Shown here piece after piece: positions 27,507 through 40,082 of a stretch of 64,000 nt of DNA. The stretch's first letter is position 1. Each line of letters opens with the position of its first letter. The stretch comes from Pseudomonas fluorescens (GTDB lineage Bacteria > Pseudomonadota > Gammaproteobacteria > Pseudomonadales > Pseudomonadaceae): NCBI RefSeq assembly GCF_002022275.1, contig NZ_MSDF01000014.1, positions 150,099 through 214,098 of the forward strand, given 5' to 3'. The translations under genes were made by a program, and so were the position numbers. The notes beneath the pieces are model-generated. The model had not been told where the DNA came from. It saw only the letters and a program-made list of their open reading frames with translations, and ran no database searches.

Positions 27507-27800
27507 ATGAAGAACCAACTACCGCCCCGCCGCTTCTACCCGTGCACCGAAACCGCCACCGATTCCCCCGTGCTGTTAATCGACAGCGAAGCCCCGCTGC
27601 CCGACCTCCACGCCTGCCTGCGCGAACGCCTCAACGCCGCCCTCGAACACCTCAACCTGATGGCCTGCTCCAGCCTGCCGGACTTCGCCGAGCGCGACCT
27701 GAATAACGTAACCAACATTGCACGCATTCTGGTGCAGGATGTGAGCGATGTGTTCTGCGTGATCGAACACCGGGGTTTCGGCACACCTGACGCCGCCTGA
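27507..27800 (+). CDS. Small DUF6124-like protein
   Basis: A 97-aa protein, MKNQLPPRRFYPCTETATD onward, of the small Pseudomonas proteins I associate with DUF6124/DUF3077. The N-terminal third is proline- and acid-rich, and the remainder (LHACLRERLNAALEHLNLMA and NVTNIARILVQDVSDVFCVI) looks helical and amphipathic. It has no signal peptide or membrane segment, and the function is unknown. AAGGA at 27496-27500 is six nt before the ATG and lies inside a predicted alternative helix of the leader. It ends at a bidirectional terminator shared with fba. Confidence 0.75.
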   Translation: MKNQLPPRRFYPCTETATDSPVLLIDSEAPLPDLHACLRERLNAALEHLNLMACSSLPDFAERDLNNVTNIARILVQDVSDVFCVIEHRGFGTPDAA

Positions 27801-27815
27801 TCAAATCCCGCCCAC

Positions 27816-27846
27816 AAAAAAGCCCGCATCACTGCGGGCTTCTTTT
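27816..27846. terminator. Bidirectional terminator between the small gene and fba
   Basis: A perfect 8-bp stem, AGCCCGCA (27821-27828) with TGCGGGCT (27833-27840), is flanked by A5 on the left and TCTTTTT on the right, so it can stop transcripts from both sides. Confidence 0.9.
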
Positions 27847-27860
27847 TAAACGCCTGAGGC

Positions 27861-28925
27861 TTAGTTCACCTTGGCGTTCAACTCACCTTTCAGGTAACGC
27901 TGGTACATCGCTTCCAGCGAGATCGGCTTGATCTTCGAAGCATTGCCGGCAGTACCGAACGCTTCGTAGCGAGCGATACACACGTCACGCATGGCCGTCA
28001 CGGTAGCGCCGAAGAATTTGCGCGGGTCAAATTCGCTTGGGTTGGTGGCCATCAGGCGACGCATCGCACCGGTGGATGCCAGACGCAGGTCGGTGTCGAT
28101 GTTGACCTTGCGCACGCCGTACTTGATGCCTTCAACGATTTCTTCAACCGGCACGCCGTAGGTTTCTTTGATGTCGCCGCCGTACTGGTTGATGATCGCC
28201 AGCCACTCTTGCGGGACCGAGGAGGAACCGTGCATCACCAGGTGGGTGTTCGGGATGCGTTTGTGGATTTCCTTGATGCGGTCGATAGCCAACACGTCGC
28301 CGGTAGGCGGCTTGGTGAACTTGTAGGCGCCGTGGCTGGTGCCGATGGCGATGGCCAGGGCATCAACCTGGGTCTTTTTCACGAAGTCAGCGGCTTCTTC
28401 CGGGTCGGTCAGCATTTGGCTGTGATCCAGCACGCCTTCGGCGCCGATGCCGTCTTCTTCGCCAGCCATACCGGTTTCCAGGGAACCCAGGCAGCCCAGC
28501 TCGCCTTCAACCGACACGCCGCAGGCGTGAGCCATGGCCACGGTTTGTTGGGTAACGCGTACGTTGTACTCGTAGTCGGTTGGGGTCTTGCCGTCTTCGC
28601 CGAGGGAGCCGTCCATCATGACCGAGCTGAAGCCCAGCTGGATGGAGCGCTGGCACACGTCAGGGCTAGTGCCGTGGTCCTGGTGCATGCACACCGGGAT
28701 GTGCGGGAATTCTTCGATAGCGGCGAGGATCAGGTGGCGCAGGAACGGTGCACCGGCGTATTTGCGGGCACCGGCCGAGGCCTGGACGATCACGGGGGAG
28801 TCGGTCTTGTCAGCGGCTTCCATGATGGCGCGCATCTGCTCAAGGTTGTTGACGTTAAAAGCTGGGACGCCGTAGCCGAACTCGGCTGCGTGGTCCAGCA
28901 TTTGACGCATGCTGATAAGTGCCAT
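27861..28925 (-). CDS. fba: Class II fructose-1,6-bisphosphate aldolase
   Basis: A 354-aa zinc-dependent aldolase, Calvin-cycle subtype, which interconverts fructose 1,6-bisphosphate with two triose phosphates. The zinc ligands lie in CMHQDHGTS, the class II signature [10 protein letters not shown] follows, and [10 protein letters not shown] and [13 protein letters not shown] form the phosphate site. The start [15 protein letters not shown] is standard. It is the last of the glycolytic genes on this strand, about 270 nt after mliC, with a REP doublet in that gap. Confidence 0.96.
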   Translation of the reverse strand: MALISMRQMLDHAAEFGYGVPAFNVNNLEQMRAIMEAADKTDSPVIVQASAGARKYAGAPFLRHLILAAIEEFPHIPVCMHQDHGTSPDVCQRSIQLGFSSVMMDGSLGEDGKTPTDYEYNVRVTQQTVAMAHACGVSVEGELGCLGSLETGMAGEEDGIGAEGVLDHSQMLTDPEEAADFVKKTQVDALAIAIGTSHGAYKFTKPPTGDVLAIDRIKEIHKRIPNTHLVMHGSSSVPQEWLAIINQYGGDIKETYGVPVEEIVEGIKYGVRKVNIDTDLRLASTGAMRRLMATNPSEFDPRKFFGATVTAMRDVCIARYEAFGTAGNASKIKPISLEAMYQRYLKGELNAKVN

Positions 28926-29085
28926 TGTGTTGTCTCTCCCGGTAGAGGGTCGTTAATCGTGCAAGCCTGCCGTAGCGGCGGCTGCTATTCAAGTTATTGC
29001 AGATCAAGGGGTTAAGGCTTGAGCTGCTGAATCGTTATTGCAGTGTCCGATCCAAAATCCATGTCACGTTGGAACCGGATCTACT

Positions 29086-29173
29086 GTGGGAGCGGGCTTG
29101 CTCGCGAAGGCGGTGTGTCAGTTACCGAATTCGCCTGCTGAACCACCGCTTTCGCGAGCAAGCCCGCTCCCAC
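29086..29173. repeat. Paired REP-type palindrome (GTGGGAGC family)
   Basis: Inverted copies of GTGGGAGCGGGCTTGCTCGC flank about 45 nt, between mliC and fba. Sequence-close to the copy at 4115. Confidence 0.85.
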
Positions 29174-29194
29174 ATTGGATCTTCATTGGGCTCA

Positions 29195-29530
29195 CTATTG
29201 GGCCTTACAGCCGCGCCCAATCAAATCATCGGTGGCGACCCAGTAAACCAGGCCTTCCTCACCTTTTGTGTGAAACGCCAACTGGCCGTCGCTGTACAGC
29301 ACGCCCGAGGCGGCAATGTCTTGTTTCAGGCGGTACACCTGATCGGAACCGCCGAGGCGTACATCCACCTCGTTGCGGGCCGCATTGGCAAAGCGCCAGT
29401 TGACCTCGGCCTTGCTGTCGCAGGTCCAGGTGGTCCACTTGTCGGCGGCCGGTTCTGCCTTGTTGAACATGTTCATGCTGCTGCAACCGGCCAAAAGGGC
29501 CAGGGCTGCCAGGGCGAAAACGCCTTTCAT
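29195..29530 (-). CDS. mliC: MliC-family lysozyme inhibitor lipoprotein
   Basis: A 111-aa lipoprotein of the MliC/YdhA family, which inhibits C-type lysozyme at the cell envelope. The signal peptide ends in the lipobox LLAGC. The mature domain has the short beta-rich MliC pattern WTCDSKAEVNWRF, VYRLKQDIAASGVLYSDG and a closing Cys (GRGCKAQ) that would form the disulfide. The ATG at 29530 follows AGGA; a TTG two codons upstream is rejected. It sits in the pgk-fba cluster next to another small lipoprotein gene. Confidence 0.85.
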   Translation of the reverse strand: MKGVFALAALALLAGCSSMNMFNKAEPAADKWTTWTCDSKAEVNWRFANAARNEVDVRLGGSDQVYRLKQDIAASGVLYSDGQLAFHTKGEEGLVYWVATDDLIGRGCKAQ

Positions 29531-29591
29531 TGCCAATCCTCGAACGACGGCCCAAGGGCCGCCACTGCTGTCGGTTAGTTGATCAGACCCA

Positions 29592-29819
29592 TCAAGGGCA
29601 ACCCTGTTCCTGACCGTTGGGCGCGGCGTCGTATTTCTCGAGCCGCTCGTTGCCGATGCGCTTGTTGATCACCGGCATGGTCTCGGCTTGCCAGTCAGCC
29701 TGGTAGCAGCTTTTTTTCTGCGCAGGCGTTGGCGTTTCAGCCTCATGCACAGCGCTTGGCGTGCTGCCGCAGCCGGCCAACAGGCCCGCTGCGATCACCA
29801 GTGCCAACGACTTGATCAT
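29592..29819 (-). CDS. Small lipoprotein of unknown function
   Basis: A 75-aa predicted lipoprotein. MIKSLALVIAAGLLAGC is a signal peptide with lipobox LAGC at Cys17. The mature part contains two further cysteines (KKSCYQADWQAE and QEQGCP), which may form a disulfide. I do not recognise a family. It lies 29 nt after pgk and 61 nt before mliC on the same strand, and is probably part of that transcript. Confidence 0.7.
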   Translation of the reverse strand: MIKSLALVIAAGLLAGCGSTPSAVHEAETPTPAQKKSCYQADWQAETMPVINKRIGNERLEKYDAAPNGQEQGCP

Positions 29820-29848
29820 GGGAATGCTCCTTTTCCTGATCGCGAGCC

Positions 29849-31012
29849 TCAGCCCTTGGCTCGGGTTTCCAGGACTTCAACGGCTGGCAACACTTTGCCT
29901 TCGACGAATTCAAGGAATGCGCCGCCACCGGTAGAAATGTAGGAGATTTGGTCAGCAACGCCATATTTATCGATGGCCGCCAGGGTGTCACCGCCGCCGG
30001 CGATGGAGAACGCCGAGCTTTCTGCAATGGCTTTAGCCAGCACTTTGGTGCCGTTGCCAAACTGGTCGAACTCGAACACGCCGACCGGGCCGTTCCACAG
30101 AATGGTCTGGGAGGCTTTCAACAGCTCGGCGAAGTTCGCTGCAGTTTGCGGGCCGATATCCAGGATCATGTCGTCGGCAGCCACGTCAGCAATCAGCTTG
30201 ACGGTGGCTTCGGCGCTTTCAGCGAATTCCTTGGCAACCACCACGTCCACCGGCAATGGCACGCTGACCTTGGCGGCGATGGCGCGGGCGGTGTCGAGCA
30301 GGTCCGGCTCGTAGAGGGACTTGCCCACCGGGTGACCGGCTGCAGCCAGGAAGGTGTTGGCAATGCCGCCGCCGACGATCAACTGGTTGCAGATAGTGCT
30401 GAGGCTGTTGAGTACGTCGAGCTTGGTGGAAACCTTGGAACCGGCAACGATGGCGGCCATGGGTTGCGCCGGAGCGCCCAAGGCTTTGCCCAGTGCATCC
30501 AGTTCAGCCGCCAACAGTGGGCCAGCCGCTGCAACCTTGGCGAATTTGGCCACGCCGTGGGTCGAGCCTTCAGCGCGGTGTGCGGTGCCGAAAGCGTCCA
30601 TCACGAACACGTCGCACAGGGCCGCGTATTGCTGGGCCAGTTCGTCGCTGTTCTTTTTCTCGCCCTTGTTGAAGCGCACGTTTTCGAACAACACGATGTC
30701 GCCGGCTTTCACGTCAACGCCGCCCAGGTAGTCAGCCACCAGCGGCACGTTGCGGCCCAGGGCTTTGCTGAGGTATTCGGCGACAGGCTTGAGGCTGTTT
30801 TCGGCGGAGAACTCACCTTCGGTCGGGCGACCCAGGTGGGAGCAGACCATCACGGCCGCGCCTTTTTCCAGGGCCAGCTTGATGGTCGGCAGCGAGGCCA
30901 GGATTCGCGCATCGCTGGTGACAACACCGTCCTTGACTGGGACGTTGAGGTCTTCGCGAATCAGTACGCGCTTACCTTGCAGATCGAGGTCGGTCATCTT
31001 CAACACGGTCAT
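29849..31012 (-). CDS. pgk: Phosphoglycerate kinase
   Basis: A 387-aa kinase that transfers phosphate from 1,3-bisphosphoglycerate to ADP. The N-terminal signature [13 protein letters not shown], the hinge and nucleotide elements [15 protein letters not shown], and [11 protein letters not shown] are all present. The start is taken at 31012 ([14 protein letters not shown]); MTDLDLQ five codons on is an alternative. It begins 17 nt after the epd stop, which indicates co-transcription with epd and tkt. Confidence 0.96.
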   Translation of the reverse strand: MTVLKMTDLDLQGKRVLIREDLNVPVKDGVVTSDARILASLPTIKLALEKGAAVMVCSHLGRPTEGEFSAENSLKPVAEYLSKALGRNVPLVADYLGGVDVKAGDIVLFENVRFNKGEKKNSDELAQQYAALCDVFVMDAFGTAHRAEGSTHGVAKFAKVAAAGPLLAAELDALGKALGAPAQPMAAIVAGSKVSTKLDVLNSLSTICNQLIVGGGIANTFLAAAGHPVGKSLYEPDLLDTARAIAAKVSVPLPVDVVVAKEFAESAEATVKLIADVAADDMILDIGPQTAANFAELLKASQTILWNGPVGVFEFDQFGNGTKVLAKAIAESSAFSIAGGGDTLAAIDKYGVADQISYISTGGGAFLEFVEGKVLPAVEVLETRAKG

Positions 31013-31029
31013 GGGTCGCAGTTCCTGAA

Positions 31030-32085
31030 TTACTGTTGAGGTTGTTTGGAGGCGATGTGCAGATAATGTTCCGCAACATCCAGCATGCGGTTGGCAAAAC
31101 CCCATTCGTTGTCGAACCACGCCAGGATGTTCACCAGCCGTGGGCCGGAAACGCGGGTCTGGCTGGCATCGACAATCGCCGAATGCGGGTCGTGATTGAA
31201 ATCACAACTGGCGTGGGGCAACTCGGTGTAGGCCAAAAGCCCCTTGAGCGGGCCACTGGTAGCGGCGTCGCGCAGGATCCGGTTGACCTCCGTCGCATCG
31301 GTGTCGCTGACGGTTTGCATGGTGATGTCCAGGCAGGACACGTTCACCGTCGGCACCCGTACGGCTTTGGCCTGAATTCGCCCGGCAAGTTCCGGTAACA
31401 ATCTTTCGATGCCGCGGGCCAGGCCGGTGGACACCGGAATCACTGACTGGAACGCCGAACGCGTGCGACGCAGGTCTTCGTGGTGGTAGGCGTCGATCAC
31501 CGGCTGGTCGTTCATCGCCGAGTGAATCGTGGTGATCGACACGTAATCCAGGCCGATCGCCTGATCCAACAGGCGCAACAGCGGCACGCTGCAGTTGGTG
31601 GTGCAGGAGGCGTTGGACACCAGCAGCTCAGCGCCGGTCAGGCAATCCTGGTTGATGCCGTAGACGATGGTGGCGTCGACATCCGCCTCGCTGGCCATCG
31701 GCTGGGAAAACAGCACACGCGGTGCGCCGGCGTCGAGAAAACGCTGGCCATCGGCACGGGTGTGGTAGACACCGGAACATTCCAGCACCAGGTCGACGCC
31801 CAGTGCTTTCCAGTCGATGCCTTCGGGGGTGGCACTGCGCAAGACCTGCACGCAGTTGCCATTAATATGCAGACAGTCGTCTTCAACCCGCACTTCGCCG
31901 GGAAAACGGCCGTGGGTGGAGTCAAAGCGTGTCAGGTATTCGATGCTGGCCATGTCAGCCAGATCGTTGATTGCCACAATTTCAAACCCGGCCGCCGCCC
32001 CTCGCTCGAACAGAGCACGCAAGACGCAACGACCAATGCGGCCGTAGCCGTTGAGTGCAACTTTGTAGGGACGCGGTTGAGGCAT
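31030..32085 (-). CDS. epd: Erythrose-4-phosphate dehydrogenase
   Basis: A 351-aa member of the GAPDH fold that oxidises erythrose 4-phosphate to 4-phosphoerythronate for pyridoxal phosphate synthesis. The NAD fold begins [17 protein letters not shown] and the catalytic cysteine is in [14 protein letters not shown]. The tkt-epd-pgk order and the Epd-type N-terminus favour Epd over a glycolytic GAPDH, although some family members keep both activities. The ATG at 32085 ([13 protein letters not shown]) is preferred to the longer frame, which runs into repeat sequence. Confidence 0.9.
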   Translation of the reverse strand: MPQPRPYKVALNGYGRIGRCVLRALFERGAAAGFEIVAINDLADMASIEYLTRFDSTHGRFPGEVRVEDDCLHINGNCVQVLRSATPEGIDWKALGVDLVLECSGVYHTRADGQRFLDAGAPRVLFSQPMASEADVDATIVYGINQDCLTGAELLVSNASCTTNCSVPLLRLLDQAIGLDYVSITTIHSAMNDQPVIDAYHHEDLRRTRSAFQSVIPVSTGLARGIERLLPELAGRIQAKAVRVPTVNVSCLDITMQTVSDTDATEVNRILRDAATSGPLKGLLAYTELPHASCDFNHDPHSAIVDASQTRVSGPRLVNILAWFDNEWGFANRMLDVAEHYLHIASKQPQQ

Positions 32086-32129
32086 GGGGTTCTCGATTAC
32101 CTTGGGTAAAGGGGTGGCTGTCAGATCGC

Positions 32130-32213
32130 TTTCGCGAGCAAGCCCGCTCCCACATTTTGACCGCATTCTCATGCTGGAACTCGGTCAAGTGTGGGAGCGG
32201 GCTTGCTCGCGAA
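32130..32213. repeat. Paired REP-type palindrome (GTGGGAGC family)
   Basis: Inverted arms TTCGCGAGCAAGCCCGCTCC and GGAGCGGGCTTGCTCGCGAA lie in the tkt-epd gap of the same transcription unit. Confidence 0.85.
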
Positions 32214-32244
32214 GAGGCCAGTCCAGCCACCCCAATTTACAGCC

Positions 32245-34242
32245 TTAGTCTTCCAGCAGCTCTTCAGCCTGACCCAGGATGTTTTCCAGGGTGAAGCCGA
32301 ACTCTTCGAACAACGCTGGCGCCGGCGCCGACTCACCGTAGGTGGTCATGCCGATCACGCGGCCTTCCAGGCCCACGTACTTGTACCAGTAGTCGGCGTG
32401 AGCCGCTTCGATGGCGATACGCGCGCTGACCTGCAACGGCAGCACCGATTGCTTGTAGCCGGCGTCCTGGGCTTCGAACACGCTGGTGCAAGGGATCGAC
32501 ACCACACGGACCTTGCGGCCTTGCTCGGTCAGTTTGTCGTACGCCTGAACGGTCAGGCCCACTTCGGAACCGGTGGAGATCAGGATCAGTTCCGGCTCGC
32601 CGTCGCAGTCCTTCAGCACATAACCGCCACGCGCAATGTTGGCGATTTGCGCGTCGGTACGCACTTGGTGCTGCAGGTTCTGACGCGAGAAGATCAGCGC
32701 CGAAGGGCCGTCCTTGCGCTCGATGGCGTGTTTCCAGGCCACCGCCGATTCGACGGCGTCGGATGGGCGCCAGGTGTCCAGGTTCGGCGTGGTGCGCAGG
32801 CTGGTCAGTTGCTCGACCGGCTGGTGCGTCGGGCCGTCTTCGCCGAGGCCGATGGAGTCGTGGGTGTACACATGGATCACACGCTTCTTCATCAGCGCCG
32901 CCATACGTACCGCGTTACGTGCGTATTCCATGAACATCAGGAAGGTCGCGCCGTAAGGCACCAGGCCGCCGTGCAGCGACACGCCGTTCATGATGGCGCT
33001 CATGCCGAACTCGCGCACACCGTAGTACATGTAGTTGCCGCTGGCGTCTTCCGCCGACACACCTTTGCAACCTTTCCACAGGGTCAGGTTGGAACCGGCC
33101 AGGTCAGCCGAACCGCCGAGAATTTCCGGCAGCAGCGGGCCGAACGCATTCAGGGCGTTCTGGCTGGCTTTACGGCTGGCGATGGTTTCGCCTTTGGCCG
33201 CGACTTCAGCGATGTAGGCAGCGGACTTCTCGGCGAAGTCGGCAGGCAGGTCACCGGCCAGGCGACGTACCAGCTCGTTGGCCAGCTCAGGGAATTGCGC
33301 GGAGTACGCAGCAAAACGCTGGTCCCACTCGGCTTCGGCGGCCAGGCCTTTTTCCTTGGCGTTCCACTCGGCGTAGATGTCGGCCGGGATGTCGAACGGG
33401 CCGTGGTTCCACTTCAGCGCTTCGCGGGTCAGGGCGATTTCCGCGTCACCCAGTGGGGCGCCGTGGCAGTCTTCTTTGCCTTGCTTGTTCGGCGAGCCGA
33501 AACCGATGGTGGTTTTGCAGCAGATCAGGGTCGGCTGCTCGCTTTTGCGCGCGGTTTCGATGGCGGTCTTGATTTCTTCCGGGTCGTGACCGTCGACGTT
33601 GCGGATCACTTGCCAGTTGTAGGCTTCGAAACGCTTCGGGGTGTCGTCGGTGAACCAGCCTTCGACTTCGCCGTCGATGGAGATGCCGTTGTCATCGTAG
33701 AAGGCAATCAGCTTGCCCAGGCCCAGGGTACCGGCCAGGGACGACACTTCGTGGGAAATGCCTTCCATCATGCAGCCATCACCCAGGAACACGTAGGTGT
33801 GGTGGTCGACAACGTTGTGGCCAGGACGGTTGAACTGCGCCGCCAGGACTTTTTCAGCCAGCGCGAAGCCCACGGCGTTGGCAAGGCCTTGGCCCAGGGG
33901 ACCGGTGGTGGTCTCGACGCCCGGGGTGTAGCCGAATTCCGGGTGGCCCGGGGTGCGGCTGTGCAGCTGGCGGAAGCTCTTGAGGTCATCAATGGTGACG
34001 TCGTAGCCGGTCAGGTGCAGCAGCGAGTAGATCAGCATCGAGCCGTGGCCGTTGGACAGCACGAAGCGGTCACGGTCAGCAAACGACGGGTTGCTCGGGT
34101 TGTGTTTCAGGTAGTCACGCCAAAGTACCTCGGCGATATCCGCCATGCCCATCGGGGCACCGGGATGGCCGCTGTTGGCTTTTTGCACGGCATCCATGCT
34201 GAGGGCACGAATGGCGTTGGCACGCTCACGACGGCTGGGCAT
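32245..34242 (-). CDS. tkt: Transketolase
   Basis: A 665-aa thiamine-diphosphate enzyme that moves two-carbon units between sugar phosphates in the pentose phosphate pathway. The thiamine motif starts at [12 protein letters not shown], the N-terminal substrate signature is [22 protein letters not shown], and [11 protein letters not shown] is the transketolase motif. Full length. It is first in tkt-epd-pgk and divergent from the ArsR-type regulator gene. CAGGAGATC upstream gives a ribosome site. Confidence 0.96.
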   Translation of the reverse strand: MPSRRERANAIRALSMDAVQKANSGHPGAPMGMADIAEVLWRDYLKHNPSNPSFADRDRFVLSNGHGSMLIYSLLHLTGYDVTIDDLKSFRQLHSRTPGHPEFGYTPGVETTTGPLGQGLANAVGFALAEKVLAAQFNRPGHNVVDHHTYVFLGDGCMMEGISHEVSSLAGTLGLGKLIAFYDDNGISIDGEVEGWFTDDTPKRFEAYNWQVIRNVDGHDPEEIKTAIETARKSEQPTLICCKTTIGFGSPNKQGKEDCHGAPLGDAEIALTREALKWNHGPFDIPADIYAEWNAKEKGLAAEAEWDQRFAAYSAQFPELANELVRRLAGDLPADFAEKSAAYIAEVAAKGETIASRKASQNALNAFGPLLPEILGGSADLAGSNLTLWKGCKGVSAEDASGNYMYYGVREFGMSAIMNGVSLHGGLVPYGATFLMFMEYARNAVRMAALMKKRVIHVYTHDSIGLGEDGPTHQPVEQLTSLRTTPNLDTWRPSDAVESAVAWKHAIERKDGPSALIFSRQNLQHQVRTDAQIANIARGGYVLKDCDGEPELILISTGSEVGLTVQAYDKLTEQGRKVRVVSIPCTSVFEAQDAGYKQSVLPLQVSARIAIEAAHADYWYKYVGLEGRVIGMTTYGESAPAPALFEEFGFTLENILGQAEELLED

Positions 34243-34400
34243 CGCTGATCTCCTGGAGGTTGAATAAAAGAAACGGAAAAAAGGACCGGCATTTTCCCTC
34301 AGCCACCGCCTGCGGGCAATGACAGATAGTCACTTGAGGGTGTTTTTCCTGCCGTTTGCCCAGCAATCCCCTGCAGAAAGGGCCGACCGGTTCGTCTAAA

Positions 34401-34423
34401 GGTTATAGCGGCGGCTTATAACC
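34401..34423. promoter_or_regulatory. Inverted repeat in the tkt / regulator gap
   Basis: GGTTATA (34401-34407) and TATAACC (34417-34423) pair around a 9-nt GC-rich centre. It lies between the divergent tkt and ArsR-type genes and contains a possible -10 for tkt on the minus strand. No regulator can be named from the sequence. Confidence 0.35.
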
Positions 34424-34436
34424 GCCACTTATCGAT

Positions 34437-34460
34437 CAATATCAAAACTTTTTGATATTG
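34437..34460. promoter_or_regulatory. 24-bp palindromic operator before the ArsR-type gene
   Basis: CAATATCAAAA and TTTTGATATTG are perfect 11-bp arms around a 2-nt centre. It ends 3 nt before the predicted -35 box of the regulator-metK operon, and is also upstream of tkt. It has the AT-rich symmetric form of ArsR-family sites, so autoregulation by the adjacent gene product is likely, possibly as a SahR-type site. Confidence 0.6.
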
Positions 34461-34463
34461 GCC

Positions 34464-34492
34464 TTGCAGGGATTTCCCCCCGTCTCTAGACT
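34464..34492 (+). promoter_or_regulatory. Predicted sigma-70 promoter, nearly leaderless
   Basis: TTGCAG (34464-34469), a 17-nt spacer and TAGACT (34487-34492) predict a start near 34498-34500. The ATG is at 34502 and there is no Shine-Dalgarno, so the mRNA would be leaderless or almost so. Confidence 0.5.
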
Positions 34493-34501
34493 GCTGGCCT
34501 T

Positions 34502-35497
34502 ATGAACTTACCCGTGCCCTCCCTGCGTCCCGATGACGGCGATGAACTGGCAGCCTTGTGCAAGGCCGCTGGCGATCCGTTGCGTTTGAACGTGTTGCGC
34601 GCACTGGCCAACGACTCCTTTGGCGTACTGGAACTGGCGCAGATCTTCGCCATCGGCCAGTCCGGCATGAGCCACCACTTGAAGGTACTGGCACAGGCAG
34701 ACCTGGTGGCCACCCGCCGCGAAGGCAATGCGATTTTTTACCGCCGCGCCCTGCCCCACACCGAGCTGCTCGGCGGCAAGTTGCACGCTGCCCTGCTTGA
34801 AGAAGTGGACAGCCTGAGCCTGCCGAGTGACGTGCAATCGCGCATCGCACAGGTTCACGGGCAACGCGCTGCCGCCAGCCAGGACTTTTTCTCACGGGTC
34901 GCAGAGAAGTTTCGCGCCCAACAGGACCTGATTGCGGGCCTGGCCCAATACCGCGAAAGCGTACTGGCGCTGCTGGACAAGCTGAGCTTCAGTGATGAGG
35001 CGACCGCGCTGGAAGTCGGCCCCGGCGACGGCGGTTTTCTGCCGGAACTGGCGCGCCGCTTTCAGCAGGTCACGGCACTCGACAACAGCCCGGCGATGCT
35101 TGAACTGGCGCGCCAGCTGTGTGAGCGCGAAGCGCTGGGCAATGTCAGCCTGCAGTTGGCCGACGCCCTGAATGACACCAGCCTGCGGGCCGATTGCGTG
35201 GTGCTGAACATGGTCTTGCACCATTTCGCCGCCCCCGCCGACGCCCTCAAGCAAATGGCCGGGTTGCTGCACCCCGGCGGTAGCCTGCTGGTTACGGATT
35301 TATGCAGCCACAACCAGAATTGGGCCAAGGAGGCCTGCGGTGATCTCTGGTTGGGTTTTGAACAGGACGATCTGGCCCGTTGGGCCACCGCTGCGGGACT
35401 CGTTCCCGGGGAAAGCCTCTATGTAGGTTTACGTAATGGTTTCCAGATTCAGGTCCGCCATTTTCAGCGACCGGCTGGCGACACTCACCATCGGTAA
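34502..35497 (+). CDS. ArsR-type regulator fused to a methyltransferase domain
   Basis: A 331-aa two-domain protein. Residues about 15-100 form an ArsR/SmtB winged helix ([20 protein letters not shown], then [20 protein letters not shown]). Residues about 140-300 form a class I SAM-dependent methyltransferase fold (motif [10 protein letters not shown], 171-179; [10 protein letters not shown]). No metal-binding cysteine cluster is seen. It lies 19 nt before metK. ArsR-type regulators called SahR control the SAM cycle in Proteobacteria; the metK linkage and palindromic operator fit that role, with SAH or SAM sensed by the second domain (inferred). Confidence 0.85.
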   Translation: MNLPVPSLRPDDGDELAALCKAAGDPLRLNVLRALANDSFGVLELAQIFAIGQSGMSHHLKVLAQADLVATRREGNAIFYRRALPHTELLGGKLHAALLEEVDSLSLPSDVQSRIAQVHGQRAAASQDFFSRVAEKFRAQQDLIAGLAQYRESVLALLDKLSFSDEATALEVGPGDGGFLPELARRFQQVTALDNSPAMLELARQLCEREALGNVSLQLADALNDTSLRADCVVLNMVLHHFAAPADALKQMAGLLHPGGSLLVTDLCSHNQNWAKEACGDLWLGFEQDDLARWATAAGLVPGESLYVGLRNGFQIQVRHFQRPAGDTHHR

Positions 35498-35516
35498 ATA
35501 TCAGGAAAACATCGAG

Positions 35517-36707
<1,191 letters not shown>

Positions 36708-36725
36708 ACGCTCACGGTACACACA

Positions 36726-36757
36726 GCCCCGCCAGGTTCGCCTGGCGGGGCTTTTTT
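36726..36757 (+). terminator. Terminator after metK
   Basis: An 11-bp perfect stem, GCCCCGCCAGG with CCTGGCGGGGC, closed by a TTCG loop and followed by TTTTTT. Confidence 0.95.
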
Positions 36758-36798
36758 ATGCCCCATGGACGTGTTTTCGGTTTTTTTGGATCCAAACC

Positions 36799-36827
36799 TT
36801 GCAGGCCAAATAGTGGCCCTCTAGAAT
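36799..36827 (+). promoter_or_regulatory. Predicted sigma-70 promoter
   Basis: TTGCAG (36799-36804), 17-nt spacer, TAGAAT (36822-36827). It would drive the small secreted-protein gene at 36920. Confidence 0.5.
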
Positions 36828-36919
36828 CCGCGCCCTCTCGGGCCCTTACCTATTTGGATATTGCCCTGCGCCAGCCCGGGATAGACATGTGCGCAGGCAA
36901 TCGAACAGTGAGGTTTTTC

Positions 36920-37270
36920 ATGCGCATTTCCACGCTCGCCCCTGCCGCCCTTTTGCTCAGCCTGTTTGCCCTGCCGGCTCACGCTGCCGACCTGAGCGCA
37001 CTGGGTGGCGCCCTGACGTCTCAATTGGGCGGCGGCAATTCCGGCGACTGCCAGCAACAAGCCAAAGACCTGCAAACAAAGATCAACGCGGCCAACGCCA
37101 AGAACGATCTGTTGAAAGTGAAGGCGTATGAAGCCGCACTGGAGCAGGTCAACAAAGGTTGCAACAAAATCGCCGAGTCCCAGGCCAAGGTGGACGCCAG
37201 CCAGCAAAAGCAGCAGGCCAAGGCGCAAAACAACGACGCAGTGAAAGCCTTGGGTGGCCTGTTCAAGTAA
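36920..37270 (+). CDS. Small secreted protein, DUF1090-like
   Basis: A 116-aa periplasmic protein. MRISTLAPAALLLSLFALPAHA is a signal peptide. The mature part has two cysteines (GDCQQQAKDLQTKINAANA and VNKGCNKIAESQ) spaced as in DUF1090/YqjC proteins, then a Lys/Gln-rich helical tail. The ATG at 36920 follows TGAGG. It resembles the gene at 39102 beyond ligB; the two may be diverged relatives. Function unknown. A terminator follows. Confidence 0.75.
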   Translation: MRISTLAPAALLLSLFALPAHAADLSALGGALTSQLGGGNSGDCQQQAKDLQTKINAANAKNDLLKVKAYEAALEQVNKGCNKIAESQAKVDASQQKQQAKAQNNDAVKALGGLFK

Positions 37271-37285
37271 GCAGAAACACCCGGT

Positions 37286-37314
37286 AAAAAGCCCCGCCCC
37301 GCCGGGGCTTTTTT
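37286..37314 (+). terminator. Terminator after the small secreted-protein gene
   Basis: AGCCCCG and CGGGGCT pair around a short loop, flanked by A5 upstream and T6 downstream; it may work in both directions. Confidence 0.85.
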
Positions 37315-37335
37315 GTGGCCGCATGGATCACTTAG

Positions 37336-39030
<1,695 letters not shown>

Positions 39031-39101
39031 TCCCGGCCCGATCACCTTTAAACCATCGGCAGAAGTCACCCTGCCTTTCGATTGCGACACTGGAGCTCTA
39101 C

Positions 39102-39497
39102 ATGAAATTTCTCGCCCCACTTGCTTTGCTGACCGTCGCAAGCTTCATGTCCACGCCGTTGCTGGCGGCCGAAGAAGCCCCTCAACTCACCGGCTGCGCC
39201 GCCAAACGCCAAGCCATCAACACTCAGATCGAACAGGCCAAGGCCCACGGCAACAGTGAGCAACAAGCTGGCCTGGAAAAAGCCCTGAGTGAAGTCACCG
39301 CCAACTGCACCGATGCGTCCTTGCGCAAAGAGCGCGAAAACAAGGTGCTGGATGCCAAGCATGAAGTCAGCCGCCGTCAGGCAGACCTCGACAAGGCGAT
39401 GAAAAAAGGCGACGCGGACAAGATCAACAAGCGCAAAGACAAGCTCGCACAATCGCGCAAAGAGTTGCAGGACGCTGTCGAACAACTCGACGAGTAA
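39102..39497 (+). CDS. DUF1090 (YqjC-like) periplasmic protein
   Basis: A 131-aa protein. MKFLAPLALLTVASFMSTPLLA is a signal peptide. The mature part matches the DUF1090 pattern, LTGCAAKRQAINTQIEQAKAHG, then a second Cys in VTANCTD, then a long charged coiled coil rich in Lys, Glu and Arg to the end. Function is unknown. It follows ligB on the same strand and is convergent with a cytochrome gene. Confidence 0.82.
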   Translation: MKFLAPLALLTVASFMSTPLLAAEEAPQLTGCAAKRQAINTQIEQAKAHGNSEQQAGLEKALSEVTANCTDASLRKERENKVLDAKHEVSRRQADLDKAMKKGDADKINKRKDKLAQSRKELQDAVEQLDE

Positions 39498-39503
39498 AAC
39501 CGG

Positions 39504-39953
39504 TCAGTGGTCGCGAAATTGTTTATGGCAGGCGGTGCAGGCATCTTCGACTTTCTGCACGGCTGGCCCCAGGTTGCTGGCCTTGTAAGGCTGGACCTGG
39601 CTTGCGATCACCAATTCACCGGTGGCCGCTTCGAGGTTTCGCGCCAGTTCCTGAAAGCGTGCCTGTTGCTGCCACACCGCGTCTTTGGCGCTGGTGTGGT
39701 CTTCTTCGCGAACGCTCGGAAAGTGTTTCCAGGGCTCATGGGACAACGCGTCAAGCTTGACCGCGCCCTCGGCGAACCGGGCGCCATCGAAAGGAATGCG
39801 CCCACGCAGCATGCCCCCCAGGTCTTCGCCGGTCTTGAGCATTTGCTTGAAGATCGCCTTGCGCTGACCCAGGGGCGAATTCGGATCGACGCCGCCGCAG
39901 GCGGACAGTGTCAGGCAGGCCAGCAATACTACGGTCAGTCGTTTAACAGTCAT
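39504..39953 (-). CDS. Cytochrome c'-type lipoprotein
   Basis: A 149-aa class II cytochrome c. MTVKRLTVVLLACLTLSAC is a lipoprotein signal with Cys19. The heme site CTACH is close to the C-terminus (EDACTACHKQFRDH), the position typical of cytochrome c', whose four-helix body fits the rest. It would be anchored in the envelope facing the periplasm. The electron partner is unknown. The ATG at 39953 replaces a longer frame without a ribosome site. Confidence 0.85.
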   Translation of the reverse strand: MTVKRLTVVLLACLTLSACGGVDPNSPLGQRKAIFKQMLKTGEDLGGMLRGRIPFDGARFAEGAVKLDALSHEPWKHFPSVREEDHTSAKDAVWQQQARFQELARNLEAATGELVIASQVQPYKASNLGPAVQKVEDACTACHKQFRDH

Positions 39954-40082
39954 GTCGGCTTCAGGGTCACGGGAAACGGCGGCCAGTATCCTCGCCCCGC
40001 CCGCAAAGACCAATAGCCCTATTAATAATAAGGGTTGCCCGAGCGCGTGAACACGCGGGCAATCGCTTCAGGAATTATTTGT

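Noticed and set aside
32191..34248. 685-codon open frame opposite tkt
   Set aside because: Antisense shadow of transketolase with no recognisable domain; tkt on the other strand is complete and certain.
34243..34501. A SAM or SAH riboswitch before the ArsR-metK operon
   Set aside because: The SAH core seen at ahcY is absent, and the predicted transcript start leaves no leader to fold.
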